From an uncultured Prevotellaceae bacterium (lineage in GTDB: Bacteria; Bacteroidota; Bacteroidia; Bacteroidales; Bacteroidaceae), in contig CADCHG010000001.1 of assembly GCA_902801155.1 (NCBI GenBank), forward strand, positions 205,354-269,353: 64,000 nucleotides of DNA, given 5' to 3'. The stretch's first letter is position 1. The number at the start of each line of letters is the position of its first letter. Positions 1-11,915 of this stretch are shown here, piece after piece. A program made the position numbers and the translations under genes. The notes below the pieces were generated by a model that did no database searches, was not told the DNA's origin, and was given only the letters and a program-made list of their open reading frames with translations.

Positions 1-998
1 TTCCGACAACTCTCCTTTTCATTAATAACAACAAGGAGAACGAGGCGCTTGTAGAGGATGGCTCTGTCGGCTATATTCCACAGCCAACAGCACCTATCAG
101 CCCTATTACCCCAACTTCCTTCCCTATCGCGCAAGTTAATCATATCGCCACCCCACTTGCCCAGAAAGCTCCTAACACGCCAAAAACGTCCTTGGTTTTG
201 GCACAAAGCCCTGCCCCCCAAGAGGAAGAAGTTCCAACCAACTCTCCCGAAGAAAAGCAAGCGGAAAAAGAACAAACGACATCTACCTCAGCTCCACAAA
301 GCGATGAAAGAGCCACAACTCCAAAAGTTCTTCAAAGCGAGGATGCCCCTATCTTCAAGCAAGAGAAACAAGATGGTATTTATCTCGCCATGAATGCTTC
401 CGGGGTTAATCTCTCATCAGGAGACTGGGCATCATCTGTAGAAAATAATATTCCAAACGACAAGGTCACCTACAACGATTCAGGATCTGGACTCTCTAAC
501 TCCTTCCCACCCGCCACATATCACGAGGAAGAGCATGATCGTCCTATAACTATCGGCTTACAGGTCGGCATTCCTGTTGCTGACAGATGGTCGGTTGCCA
601 CAGGTCTTGCCTATACATATCTCCATAGCGAGATTGAAGATGGTACGGCTTTATCCAGCATTCATACCGACCAGAAGCTGCATTTCATAGGTGTGCCCGT
701 TCAATTGAACTACCAGCTCTACAACAACCGCTATTGCGACATATATATCGGAACTGGCGGACGCATAGACTTTGGTGTAAGCGGAAAGACGAATCACGAC
801 AGCCACCTCTCGCATCTGCCTGTCAATTTCTCGCTTAAGGTCTCAACTGGCGTTCAAGTCAAGCTCTTCAAGAGCCTCAACATCTATGCAGAGCCATCCA
901 TTCAGTATAATATCCCCGGCTCTACAAGATACAAGACATACTTCACCGAGCACAAAACCATGTTCGACCTACAGTTAGGCGTTAGGTTCACACCGTAG
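1..998 (+). CDS. Outer-membrane beta-barrel protein, 5' end outside window
   Basis: The frame is open from the first bases of the window (first whole codon at 3), so the gene is cut at its 5' end. The visible part has two sections. The first roughly 120 residues are a low-complexity linker rich in Pro, Gln, Glu and Thr, as seen in Bacteroidetes envelope proteins that span the periplasm. From about base 380 on the sequence alternates polar and aromatic residues with short turns and ends in a Phe-Thr-Pro strand, typical of a small outer-membrane barrel of the porin/PorT type. There is an ATG at 192, but the open frame upstream encodes the same kind of linker, so I treat it as internal. The exact ligand or role is unknown. 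Confidence 0.6.
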   Translation, partial: PTTLLFINNNKENEALVEDGSVGYIPQPTAPISPITPTSFPIAQVNHIATPLAQKAPNTPKTSLVLAQSPAPQEEEVPTNSPEEKQAEKEQTTSTSAPQSDERATTPKVLQSEDAPIFKQEKQDGIYLAMNASGVNLSSGDWASSVENNIPNDKVTYNDSGSGLSNSFPPATYHEEEHDRPITIGLQVGIPVADRWSVATGLAYTYLHSEIEDGTALSSIHTDQKLHFIGVPVQLNYQLYNNRYCDIYIGTGGRIDFGVSGKTNHDSHLSHLPVNFSLKVSTGVQVKLFKSLNIYAEPSIQYNIPGSTRYKTYFTEHKTMFDLQLGVRFTP

Positions 999-1139
999 GA
1001 CTTGCATGGACCTATGCCTTCCACAGACGGCATTCTTGGCGGTAGGCATCAGTCAGCTCGTATAGAGAACGACCATCGGGGACTTTACGATGACAGAACA
1101 TTGAATTTGAAAGTTGGAAATTAAGTTATTTCCCTCACC

Positions 1140-2477
1140 CTATTCCCAATAAAGAATTTCGCGGTTGATGTCCCATTTGTGATCCTTTGGGAAATCATCG
1201 CCTTCCCATGCCTTCTTTGATGTCCATTTCTCGTATGGGGCGGTCCAGAAGGAATCGGTTGGTGGAAGACCGAGAGCCATGAAGGCGAGAGAGGTCATGT
1301 AGAGAGAGCCATTGTTGGTGTACCAGTCGGCTACGTTTGGATGTGAGCCTACGAAACCGATGGTGAGGAATCCACCTGCGTTATAGTTGCGAGAGAGAGG
1401 AGAGGCATCCTTGGCGGGGTTCTCAAGCTGTCCGTAGAACATACGGTTGGCAACGGCTGTGAGGGCTGAGCGCACCTGGCCTTCGGAGAGTTCCTTTGGA
1501 AGACATTTCTGCCATGCAAGCATAGCCAAAGGCTGGAGAGTAGCCATACGGTAAGGGATGCTACGACCTACGACTGGGAAGGTGCCCTCTGGAGAGATGA
1601 AACGCTCAAGGATGACACTCCACTTCTGCATACGCTTACGAACCTCGTTGAGGCGGTTCTTTGATCCACGACGCTTGCCGTTCTTGTCGAAGACGAGATA
1701 GCCGCCGCTTCCCCCACTCTTCTCTATCATCTCAAGACACTCGCAATACATTGGCTGGATGACGTATGAGTTGTAGTAATCGAAGGCGAAGGAAGGACCA
1801 TCGCTATAGAGACCATCACCGATATACCATTCCTCTACCTTTGAGAGTGATAGCTTGACGCGATATGGGTCGTAGTCGGCTCCTACGAGCTTGAGGAAAC
1901 ACTCTTCCATGCCCACGAAGAGCAGCCAGTTGGTGTAAGGAGGGTCATAGCGACGGAGACCTTTTATCTCCTTTATGTAAAGGTCCTTTGTAGCCTTTGG
2001 CAGAGGCACCCAGAGGGAGTCGTAGCCACGGAAAAGGCCTTCCACAACGTAAGCACCATCTACAAGAGTCTGACCACCATTCTCCCATCCGAGACGGTCG
2101 GGGGAGTTAGGATCAACGGCATTGATGATTGCCTTGCGTGTCCACTCACGGAGCTGCTTACGCTTGACAGACTCAGGGGTGTCATCATCAGGGAGATTGA
2201 GCCAAGGGGCGAGACCGGCAAGGAGGCGTCCGAAAGCCTCCATATAGGCAACCTTCTTGTCGCGGTTGTCCCATGTAGGCGAGAGTTCGAGGTTCTTATT
2301 GCCGTTGGCGGTATCCATAACCTGCTGAAGCTTACCTTCAGCCATGTTCTTCATAACGGGTTCAGCCATCTGATACATGATATCCACCCATACCTCGCGG
2401 TCAGTCTTATGAGGCTGTGGTTTCTTTGCTACAGAGAGCATTGGCACAAGTGCCAGAAATAATAGAAGTCTTTTCAT
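1140..2477 (-). CDS. DUF2264 domain protein, exported
   Basis: A 445-residue protein with an N-terminal signal peptide (MKRLLLFLALVPMLSVA). The remainder has the Trp- and Tyr-rich character of DUF2264, an alpha/alpha-barrel-like family found in Bacteroidetes polysaccharide loci; stretches such as GLYSDGPSFAFDYYNSYVIQ and WENGGQTLVDGAYVVEGLF are what I used for the call. The reaction is not established. It is the last gene of the minus-strand series that begins with the GH105 enzyme, starting 28 bases after the C10 protease stops, so a role in breakdown or handling of a plant polysaccharide is an inference from context. Confidence 0.75.
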   Translation of the reverse strand: MKRLLLFLALVPMLSVAKKPQPHKTDREVWVDIMYQMAEPVMKNMAEGKLQQVMDTANGNKNLELSPTWDNRDKKVAYMEAFGRLLAGLAPWLNLPDDDTPESVKRKQLREWTRKAIINAVDPNSPDRLGWENGGQTLVDGAYVVEGLFRGYDSLWVPLPKATKDLYIKEIKGLRRYDPPYTNWLLFVGMEECFLKLVGADYDPYRVKLSLSKVEEWYIGDGLYSDGPSFAFDYYNSYVIQPMYCECLEMIEKSGGSGGYLVFDKNGKRRGSKNRLNEVRKRMQKWSVILERFISPEGTFPVVGRSIPYRMATLQPLAMLAWQKCLPKELSEGQVRSALTAVANRMFYGQLENPAKDASPLSRNYNAGGFLTIGFVGSHPNVADWYTNNGSLYMTSLAFMALGLPPTDSFWTAPYEKWTSKKAWEGDDFPKDHKWDINREILYWE

Positions 2478-2505
2478 AATTTATGGTTAAGTTATTCGTT
2501 TATAA

Positions 2506-4530
2506 TCATATTTTAACTGTTTTCTTTCGTACGAGCACACGCTTGCCATTCACCATCTTATATGTAGAAATGACCTTAGTACCCATAGGTGCACGTATGG
2601 TGTCTTTTTTCTTGTTTGTATATGTAAGAACTTTTTTATCAGCCTCTGCTCTTGCACGAACATATTCCTGTTCTCTCTTGGCATTACGAAGTTCCTCCTG
2701 TTGGCTTGTGTAGTCGGCATAGGTCTGTATGGAGGTATCGACAACCATCCGTATTTTAGGGTTACAACCATAGAAGATTGTATTATTGGCATTGCCGACA
2801 GACTGCTGCATATAGAGCATTGGCGAGTCGTTACAGACCGTAACCTTCTCCAGACTCATGCAATGCTCGAATGCTTTTGCATCTATGTTTCTGATACCAG
2901 GAGGCAGAGTTATCTCCTCCAAAGCATAACAACCAGAAAATGCACGTGGACTGATACGGTAGGTATTCTTTGGAAGGATGATTTGCCTGAGATTCTCGCA
3001 AGCCTCGAACATATACATACCTATCTGTCCGCTTATGGTCTTGGGACGGAGATGGTAGATAGAGTCGTCTCTGGTGATTCTGTATTCTCTGTCATTATTG
3101 GCCTTGGTTGCACAGAAGGCTTCCCAGTCGCTGTCCGTCATATTGGCAAACTCATAGAATTTTCCCTTCACATTCATCTTGAAGTTGATGGAACCGGCAT
3201 CTATGTTGATATATGGAATGGAATCAGTAACAATGGTAGCCTCGGAGAGATCAAGCGAAGAGAGTATGCCCTTCCATGAGAAATAGTCGCAAGACTCATA
3301 GCCGCCAGCCATTCGTCGAATGAGACGGATATCAGCACCATTGATTTTTCCGATGATCTTCAGGGATGAGATATTTGGATAATCCTTCTCACTGAGAAGG
3401 GAGGAGAGGGTGCCTGGAGTCTCTATGGTAACTGTACGGTTGATGTGTGTTGCAGCATCATCGGGGAAGATATTCAGCAGGGCGGAATTGATGAATGAGT
3501 ATTCGTTAATATCCTTTCTTACAATAGGGAAGCGATACCAGCCGTCGTAGGAACCACCCCACCCCATATTGAGGTGGAGGAAATCGGCATACATTCCGTC
3601 GCAGACAAACACATGATGACCTCCCGTGAGGATGCACGGACAGCCTTGATTAAGGTCGTTGCGTATGAGATTAACCATTGTATATTCATTTACACGAAGG
3701 CTGTTAACAAGGAACATGGCTGGCGAATAGCCGAAATTCCTGACCATGGCACGCTTGAAATCGCGGGAGTTGGAAGAGGTTCCCTCATAACCATATTCGG
3801 AACAGATGGCATGACCTACACGCTTCATCAGAGTGTCGAGCGCAGTATCATGGGGATAAAAGAAGTTATAGACATTGTTTAACTTGCCCCATGGGATGGT
3901 AGCCCCTTCGAGATTGATACTGCGAAGCTTCTTTGCATCATCCATGTAACAGAACTCACCTTTAGCCTTATCCGGCCATTTGTGGTACTTCATAAGCTGT
4001 CCTACGGCTACAGCACCGCATCCGTAGAGACACGGACGATTATGGTCATCGTAAATTTTACCGATTCTCGCCTGATACCAACGTATGGAACTAAGCATAG
4101 GCCTGATGAATATGTTTGGGCGCTCAGAAGGTTGCTCCTTCGGAATCCTGCCTTCGTGCATATCCTTAATCAGATTGTCGTAATATGCAAACATGTGCAT
4201 AAACGTCATGTTCTCGCGTGCCTTTGAATGCCATACTCCTATTGAGAAGGCAAGTACCTGATCGTTGAGCAACGATGCATAGTCATCGCGAGCCATCAAC
4301 AGGAATACCTCTGCATCTATATCATTGAAGAAGAACAGGTGCTCGGTATATTCCTCCAGTTGTAGGCTCATATTCACGGTAGCGCCCTTATCGTAGAGGA
4401 ATTCCTCCGCAAAATGGCGTGCAAAGCTCACCTCACTTCTTGATGGCTTCTCAATAGCAAGACTGAGGGTGCTTAGCAGGAGTAATACGAGGGTCGGAAC
4501 AAATCGTTTTATATAGTTTGTAATCGACAT
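2506..4530 (-). CDS. Peptidase C10 (streptopain-like) with LRR tail
   Basis: Cysteine protease of 674 residues. The start at 4530 is chosen because it begins a good signal peptide (MSITNYIKRFVPTLVLLLLS); a longer frame upstream would run into the metallophosphoesterase gene. The catalytic Cys171 lies in GCGAVAVGQLMKYHKWP and His306 in GGHHVFVCDG, followed by the NMGWGGSYDGWYRF block, matching the streptopain layout. Residues of about 520 to 620 hold two to three BspA-type leucine-rich repeats (AFSGCYALEEITLPPGIRNI). It sits 22 bases after the metallophosphoesterase in the same transcription unit. Likely secreted; the substrate is unknown. Why a protease sits among glycosidases is not evident. 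Confidence 0.85.
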   Translation of the reverse strand: MSITNYIKRFVPTLVLLLLSTLSLAIEKPSRSEVSFARHFAEEFLYDKGATVNMSLQLEEYTEHLFFFNDIDAEVFLLMARDDYASLLNDQVLAFSIGVWHSKARENMTFMHMFAYYDNLIKDMHEGRIPKEQPSERPNIFIRPMLSSIRWYQARIGKIYDDHNRPCLYGCGAVAVGQLMKYHKWPDKAKGEFCYMDDAKKLRSINLEGATIPWGKLNNVYNFFYPHDTALDTLMKRVGHAICSEYGYEGTSSNSRDFKRAMVRNFGYSPAMFLVNSLRVNEYTMVNLIRNDLNQGCPCILTGGHHVFVCDGMYADFLHLNMGWGGSYDGWYRFPIVRKDINEYSFINSALLNIFPDDAATHINRTVTIETPGTLSSLLSEKDYPNISSLKIIGKINGADIRLIRRMAGGYESCDYFSWKGILSSLDLSEATIVTDSIPYINIDAGSINFKMNVKGKFYEFANMTDSDWEAFCATKANNDREYRITRDDSIYHLRPKTISGQIGMYMFEACENLRQIILPKNTYRISPRAFSGCYALEEITLPPGIRNIDAKAFEHCMSLEKVTVCNDSPMLYMQQSVGNANNTIFYGCNPKIRMVVDTSIQTYADYTSQQEELRNAKREQEYVRARAEADKKVLTYTNKKKDTIRAPMGTKVISTYKMVNGKRVLVRKKTVKI

Positions 4531-4552
4531 TTGGATTATATGGCCGTTATTA

Positions 4553-5647
4553 CTATTTTGCTTTGAGGGTGATAAGAGTGATTTCCGGGGTAGCACCGAT
4601 ACGCATTGGCATGGTGCCGCCAAGACCGATGCTCACGTATAGGTTATGGTCGCCGTCGGTGTAGAGGCCGTCGTATTCATCATAGATGAAACGGGCAACA
4701 GACCAGCCGAGTACACGGAACTGTCCGGCATGGGTATGACCGGAAAGCGTGAGGGAAGGACGCCCTTTAACGATTTCTCCACGCCAATGGGTTGGATCGT
4801 GGGTAAGGATGATAGGATAATGGCCTTCCGTGCCCTCTGAGGCTTTTTTCAGGTCACCACGGGTGATGATGTGATGAATGCCCATGGACTGATTCTCGCA
4901 GCCGATGAAGGAGACAAATGAGGTTTCTCCCCCCACCCTCCCGAGGAAGGGAGCCGATTCAGGAACGAGAAGGTCACTATGCGGATTGGAGTTGATAGTT
5001 CCGAAAGCAGGATTAGGTTTATTGTAGCCCCTTGGGAAGACTGGGCAGTTGTCGTTGAGGAGAAGTTTCCAACCGAGTTCTTCTCTCTGCATACGCTGGA
5101 GGTCGGAAATCTTATAGGCGCGATCCTTGTCGGAAAGGGAGCGGTTGTAAGGCAGATAGTCATGGTTGCCCATGATGCTCACCACACCATTAGGGGATTT
5201 TAGCTGACTGAGGATAGGGATGAAAGGCTTGAGTTCGCTTTCATCGAGAGATACGAGGTCACCCGTGAAGACGATAGCATCGGGCTTGAGGGCATTTATC
5301 TCATTGACGATACCGAGAAGCTCGTCCTCATGGCCTTTCCATCCGTCAAGGTGGAGATCAGATATCTGAACGATACGGAAGCCGTCATAGGCCTTCGGAA
5401 GCCCCTTACAGGCGATTGTGACAGACTTGACTTCATGGAAATATCTGCCAAAGAAATAGCCCCATACGAAGAGAATCAGCCATACGCCTATCATGCCGAG
5501 AGCGGTATAGCCGAACGGCTTATAGGCTATGGGATGATGAGTAATAAGGGATATTGCCTTTGCTATAAGATAAACCAAGTGTGGGAGTAGCGCTACCCCC
5601 ACACTGATTAAAAGGAATGATATTATAACCATATAGATTTTTCTCAC
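4553..5647 (-). CDS. Membrane-anchored metallophosphoesterase
   Basis: A 364-residue calcineurin-like phosphoesterase of the YkuE type. Two hydrophobic N-terminal segments (about residues 4-40 and 45-70) anchor it. The metal-binding motifs are all present: DLHLD, GDLVS, GNHDY and GHTHAGQ. The start used is GTG 5647, two bases after the beta-galactosidase stop codon; ATG 5632 is an alternative that loses the MRKIY leader. Between the third and fourth motifs there is an extra stretch, SAPFLGRVGGETSF, encoded by a GC-rich palindrome at about 4925-4956 that resembles the non-coding element at 52620. Also notable is a near-perfect 28-base palindrome in the coding sequence at 5578-5605. Physiological substrate unknown. 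Confidence 0.85.
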   Translation of the reverse strand: MRKIYMVIISFLLISVGVALLPHLVYLIAKAISLITHHPIAYKPFGYTALGMIGVWLILFVWGYFFGRYFHEVKSVTIACKGLPKAYDGFRIVQISDLHLDGWKGHEDELLGIVNEINALKPDAIVFTGDLVSLDESELKPFIPILSQLKSPNGVVSIMGNHDYLPYNRSLSDKDRAYKISDLQRMQREELGWKLLLNDNCPVFPRGYNKPNPAFGTINSNPHSDLLVPESAPFLGRVGGETSFVSFIGCENQSMGIHHIITRGDLKKASEGTEGHYPIILTHDPTHWRGEIVKGRPSLTLSGHTHAGQFRVLGWSVARFIYDEYDGLYTDGDHNLYVSIGLGGTMPMRIGATPEITLITLKAK

Positions 5648-5649
5648 AG

Positions 5650-8883
<3,234 letters not shown>

Positions 8884-8917
8884 TTATGGTGTTTTTTATT
8901 TATTCAGGAAAGAGATA

Positions 8918-10084
8918 TTACTTCGATAAAAAACGATAGTATTCACATGCGGCAAGAAGGAAAGCGCCTGTACCGAAGTTGGTGACAGACTCCTGATCGA
9001 CCACCTGTCCGGGAATTGCCTTTTCACCGATAGGCTGAACATAGCCAATGGTATTGTTAGGCTGAAGGGCTATGGTTGCAAGATATTTCCATGCCTTCTC
9101 TGCTGCAGAGATATATGTTTTTGGAAGAATACCGTTATTGATACCCCAGAGAAGACCATAACAGTTGAGGGCTGTTCCTGAGGTCTCACGTCCAGGTGCC
9201 TGTTCCGGATCAAGGAGAGAGCGTGTCCAATAACCTTCCTTCTGCTGGCAGGAAACAAGGACCGCAGCGAGTTTCCGATAATAATCTATTATCTCCTGAC
9301 GATGTCTGTAATTCTTTGGGAGATCCTTGAGAACCTTGGCAAAAGCAGCTATTACCCATCCGTCGCCACGAGCCCAGAAGTCCTTTTTCCCGCTTTGAGT
9401 CTTATGTTTAGGATATACATATTTTCCATCACGGAAATAGAGGCCTGTCCCCTTGTCGTACATGATAGAATTGCAGTATTTCCAGTTCTCATACATCTTA
9501 TCGAGATAGCCTTCGTCGCCAGTAAGGAGATACATCTTCGTCATGACGGGCATCACCATATAGAGAGCATCAGCCCACCACCAATAGTCGTTTGCCTTAC
9601 TACGCTTCTCATAACTCATAACTTCCTTAGGACGATGGATATACCTTGGATTGAAACTCTTCTTTGTGAGGGCATCGTTATAGAGATCGATATATGTCTG
9701 GAAGCATATCTGCCAATCGCCAAAGAGCACATACTGAGGCCCCTCGCCATAGTTCTTGTATCTCCATTTAGCAGGGTCAATCTCCGAAGCCCCCTGGAAG
9801 AAGTTTCGTTCACCCCATTGTTTGGAGTATTTACGCCATCTGTCGGCTGTCTCGCGTTCCTTTTCGTCAGAACTCTCATTGAAGAGAAAATATGCCTCCA
9901 TATTGCCCGTATGATAGACAGCAGGATCCCAGAAAGCACGGTCACGATTTGCAGGATGATGTTTCTGCCAGCTATTATTGACATTTGCAATGATAGCCTT
10001 CACCTCTTCCGGTTTCCAGTTCTTGGCAGACACACTACCCCAAGCCAGAAGCATTACGGCAATCATCAATATGGTCTTTCTCAT
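8918..10084 (-). CDS. GH105 unsaturated uronyl hydrolase
   Basis: A 388-residue exported protein (signal MRKTILMIAVMLLAWGSVSA) of the GH105 (YteR/YesR) family, length as usual. The catalytic Asp is most likely Asp172 in YWWWADALYM; FWARGDGWV and GRETSGTALNCYG are other family blocks. Such enzymes hydrate and release the unsaturated uronic acid left by polysaccharide lyases, typically on rhamnogalacturonan oligomers. It is the first gene of the minus-strand unit, directly behind a strong promoter with inverted repeats. No lyase or SusC/SusD pair is visible in the window, so the operon would depend on genes elsewhere for uptake and first cleavage. Confidence 0.88.
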   Translation of the reverse strand: MRKTILMIAVMLLAWGSVSAKNWKPEEVKAIIANVNNSWQKHHPANRDRAFWDPAVYHTGNMEAYFLFNESSDEKERETADRWRKYSKQWGERNFFQGASEIDPAKWRYKNYGEGPQYVLFGDWQICFQTYIDLYNDALTKKSFNPRYIHRPKEVMSYEKRSKANDYWWWADALYMVMPVMTKMYLLTGDEGYLDKMYENWKYCNSIMYDKGTGLYFRDGKYVYPKHKTQSGKKDFWARGDGWVIAAFAKVLKDLPKNYRHRQEIIDYYRKLAAVLVSCQQKEGYWTRSLLDPEQAPGRETSGTALNCYGLLWGINNGILPKTYISAAEKAWKYLATIALQPNNTIGYVQPIGEKAIPGQVVDQESVTNFGTGAFLLAACEYYRFLSK

Positions 10085-10117
10085 AACTTTTATAGGTCAG
10101 TTTCTGAATGGTTTCAA

Positions 10118-10176
10118 TTTGGCTAAATCCAAAAATAATCTTTGCAAAGATAATAAAATCCCATGATTTAGCCAAA
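10118..10176 (-). promoter_or_regulatory. Promoter of the GH105 operon with flanking inverted repeat
   Basis: On the minus strand a TTTG (-33) at 10176-10173 and TATCTTTG (-7) at 10152-10145 are spaced by exactly 20 bases, the ideal Bacteroidetes promoter. A perfect 12-base inverted repeat (TTTGGCTAAATC at 10118-10129, complement at 10165-10176) brackets the -7 box: the upstream arm covers the -33 box and the downstream arm falls at the start of the leader. A second perfect palindrome, TCTTTGCAAAGA (10139-10150), overlaps the -7 box. The layout suggests a regulator that binds as two dimers or loops; no regulator gene lies next to it. Confidence 0.7.
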
Positions 10177-10267
10177 ATTTATAACTATTGTTTCCTTTTT
10201 TTATGCTAAAAAAAACGAAAACATCGGAAAAATACATTACCATGTTGGATAATTCAAAAAAAAAATG

Positions 10268-10376
10268 TAATTTTGCACTCTAAAAAATACGGAAGCAAAG
10301 GTCCAAGAGACAATAACCTTGGACTTTAGCCCTTAGTCAAAAAAATATAAACGACAAAATATAATCAAACAAAAAA
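10268..10376 (+). promoter_or_regulatory. glyS promoter and structured leader
   Basis: TAATTTTG at 10268-10275 is a good -7 box, with a weak GTTG at about the -33 place. The expected leader of about 95 bases contains a stem-loop: AGGTCCAAG (around 10299) pairs with CTTGGACTTT (around 10317), nine to ten base pairs with one bulge and a loop of about ten. The arm sequence AAGGTCCA / TTGGACTT resembles the heptamer units in front of purU and ilvC. No T-box features are seen. Confidence 0.55.
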
Positions 10377-11915
10377 ATGGCAGAAGACGTTTTTAAGAAA
10401 ATCGTAAGTCACTGTAAGGAGTATGGTTTCGTATTCCCTTCAAGTGAGATTTACGATGGTCTTGGCGCAGTTTACGACTACGCTCAGAATGGTGTGGAGA
10501 TGAAGAACAACATCAAGCAGTATTGGTGGCAGTCTATGGTTCTCCTTCACGACAATATCGTAGGTATCGACTCAAGCATTTTCATGCACCCGACTATCTG
10601 GAAGGCATCAGGTCACGTTGATGCTTTCAACGACCCTCTCATCGACAACCGCGACTCAAAGAAACGCTACCGTGCCGACGTGCTCATCGAGGAGCAGATG
10701 GCAAAGTACGAGGATAAGATAGCAAAGGAGATTGCAAAGGCTCAGAAGAAGTTCGGTGACAGCTTTGACGAGGCTCAGTTCCGCCAGACCAACGCACGCG
10801 TCCTCGAGAACCAGAAGAAATTTGATGATCTTCATGCACGTTATCACGAAGCTATGCAGGGACCAGACCTTGAGGCCCTAAAGCAGATTATCATCGATGA
10901 GGAGATTGTATGTCCTATCTCTGGAACAAAGAACTGGACAGACGTTCGTCAGTTCAACCTTATGTTTGCTACCGAGATGGGTGCAAGCGCAGAGGGTTCA
11001 ATGAAGGTGTATCTTCGTCCTGAGACCGCTCAGGGTATCTTCGTAAACTACCTCAACGTACAGAAGACTGGCCGTATGAAGATTCCATTCGGTATCGCTC
11101 AGATCGGTAAGGCTTTCCGTAACGAGATCGTTGCACGTCAGTTCATCTTCCGTATGCGTGAGTTCGAGCAGATGGAGATGCAGTTCTTCATCAAGCCAGG
11201 CACAGAACTTGACTGGTTCGCAAAGTGGAAGGAAACACGTATGAAGTGGCACCAGAACCTCGGTTTCGGTGCAGAGAACTACCGTTTCCACGACCACGAC
11301 AAACTTGCTCATTACGCTAACGCAGCTACTGATATCGAGTTCCGCATGCCATTCGGCTTCAAGGAGGTTGAGGGTATCCACTCTCGTACCAACTTCGACC
11401 TTAGCCAGCACGCTAAATTCTCAGGCAAGAAGATTGAGTACTTCGACCCAGAAGATAACACATCATACACTCCATACGTTATCGAGACCTCTATCGGTGT
11501 TGACCGCATGTTCCTCTCTATCATGTGCCACTCTTACGAGGAGGAGCAGCTTGAGAATGGCGAGACACGTACCGTGCTCCACCTACCTGCAGCCCTTGCT
11601 CCTGTCAAGCTCGCTATCTTCCCTCTCACAAAGAAGGACGGCCTGCCAGAGAAGGCTCGTGAGATTCAGGACCAGCTGAAGTTCCACTTCAACTGTAAGT
11701 ACGAGGAGAAAGATCAGATTGGTAAGCGTTACCGTCGTCAGGATGCCATCGGTACTCCTTTCTGCGTAACAGTTGACCACCAGACTCTCGAGGACAACAC
11801 CGTAACTCTCCGTTACCGTGACTCTATGGAGCAGAAGCGCGTTGCTATCTCTGAGCTTCAGGGCATCATCGAGGATCAGGTATCTATCACATCCCTTCTT
11901 AAGAAGCTTCAGTAA
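10377..11915 (+). CDS. glyS: Glycine--tRNA ligase, single-chain type
   Basis: A 512-residue class II synthetase that charges tRNA-Gly. It is the homodimeric (eukaryote/archaea-like, also found in Bacteroidetes) type rather than the alpha2beta2 type. The class II motif 2 region (VYLRPETAQGIF followed by FGIAQIGKAFRNEI) and the motif 3 region (ETSIGVDRMFLSI) are clear, and the C-terminal 110 residues form the anticodon-binding domain (APVKLAIFPL). Codon use is strongly biased, as expected for a highly expressed gene. Its stop overlaps the start of the FKBP gene (TAATG), so the two are cotranscribed. Confidence 0.96.
   Translation: MAEDVFKKIVSHCKEYGFVFPSSEIYDGLGAVYDYAQNGVEMKNNIKQYWWQSMVLLHDNIVGIDSSIFMHPTIWKASGHVDAFNDPLIDNRDSKKRYRADVLIEEQMAKYEDKIAKEIAKAQKKFGDSFDEAQFRQTNARVLENQKKFDDLHARYHEAMQGPDLEALKQIIIDEEIVCPISGTKNWTDVRQFNLMFATEMGASAEGSMKVYLRPETAQGIFVNYLNVQKTGRMKIPFGIAQIGKAFRNEIVARQFIFRMREFEQMEMQFFIKPGTELDWFAKWKETRMKWHQNLGFGAENYRFHDHDKLAHYANAATDIEFRMPFGFKEVEGIHSRTNFDLSQHAKFSGKKIEYFDPEDNTSYTPYVIETSIGVDRMFLSIMCHSYEEEQLENGETRTVLHLPAALAPVKLAIFPLTKKDGLPEKAREIQDQLKFHFNCKYEEKDQIGKRYRRQDAIGTPFCVTVDHQTLEDNTVTLRYRDSMEQKRVAISELQGIIEDQVSITSLLKKLQ

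Noticed and set aside
999-1139. Terminator after the first gene
   Set aside because: A weak ATGCC/GGCAT stem exists but without a T-run; nothing else stands out in this gap.
10376-10377. T-box riboswitch in front of glyS
   Set aside because: The leader is short and shows a simple hairpin only; no specifier loop, T-box sequence or antiterminator was found.
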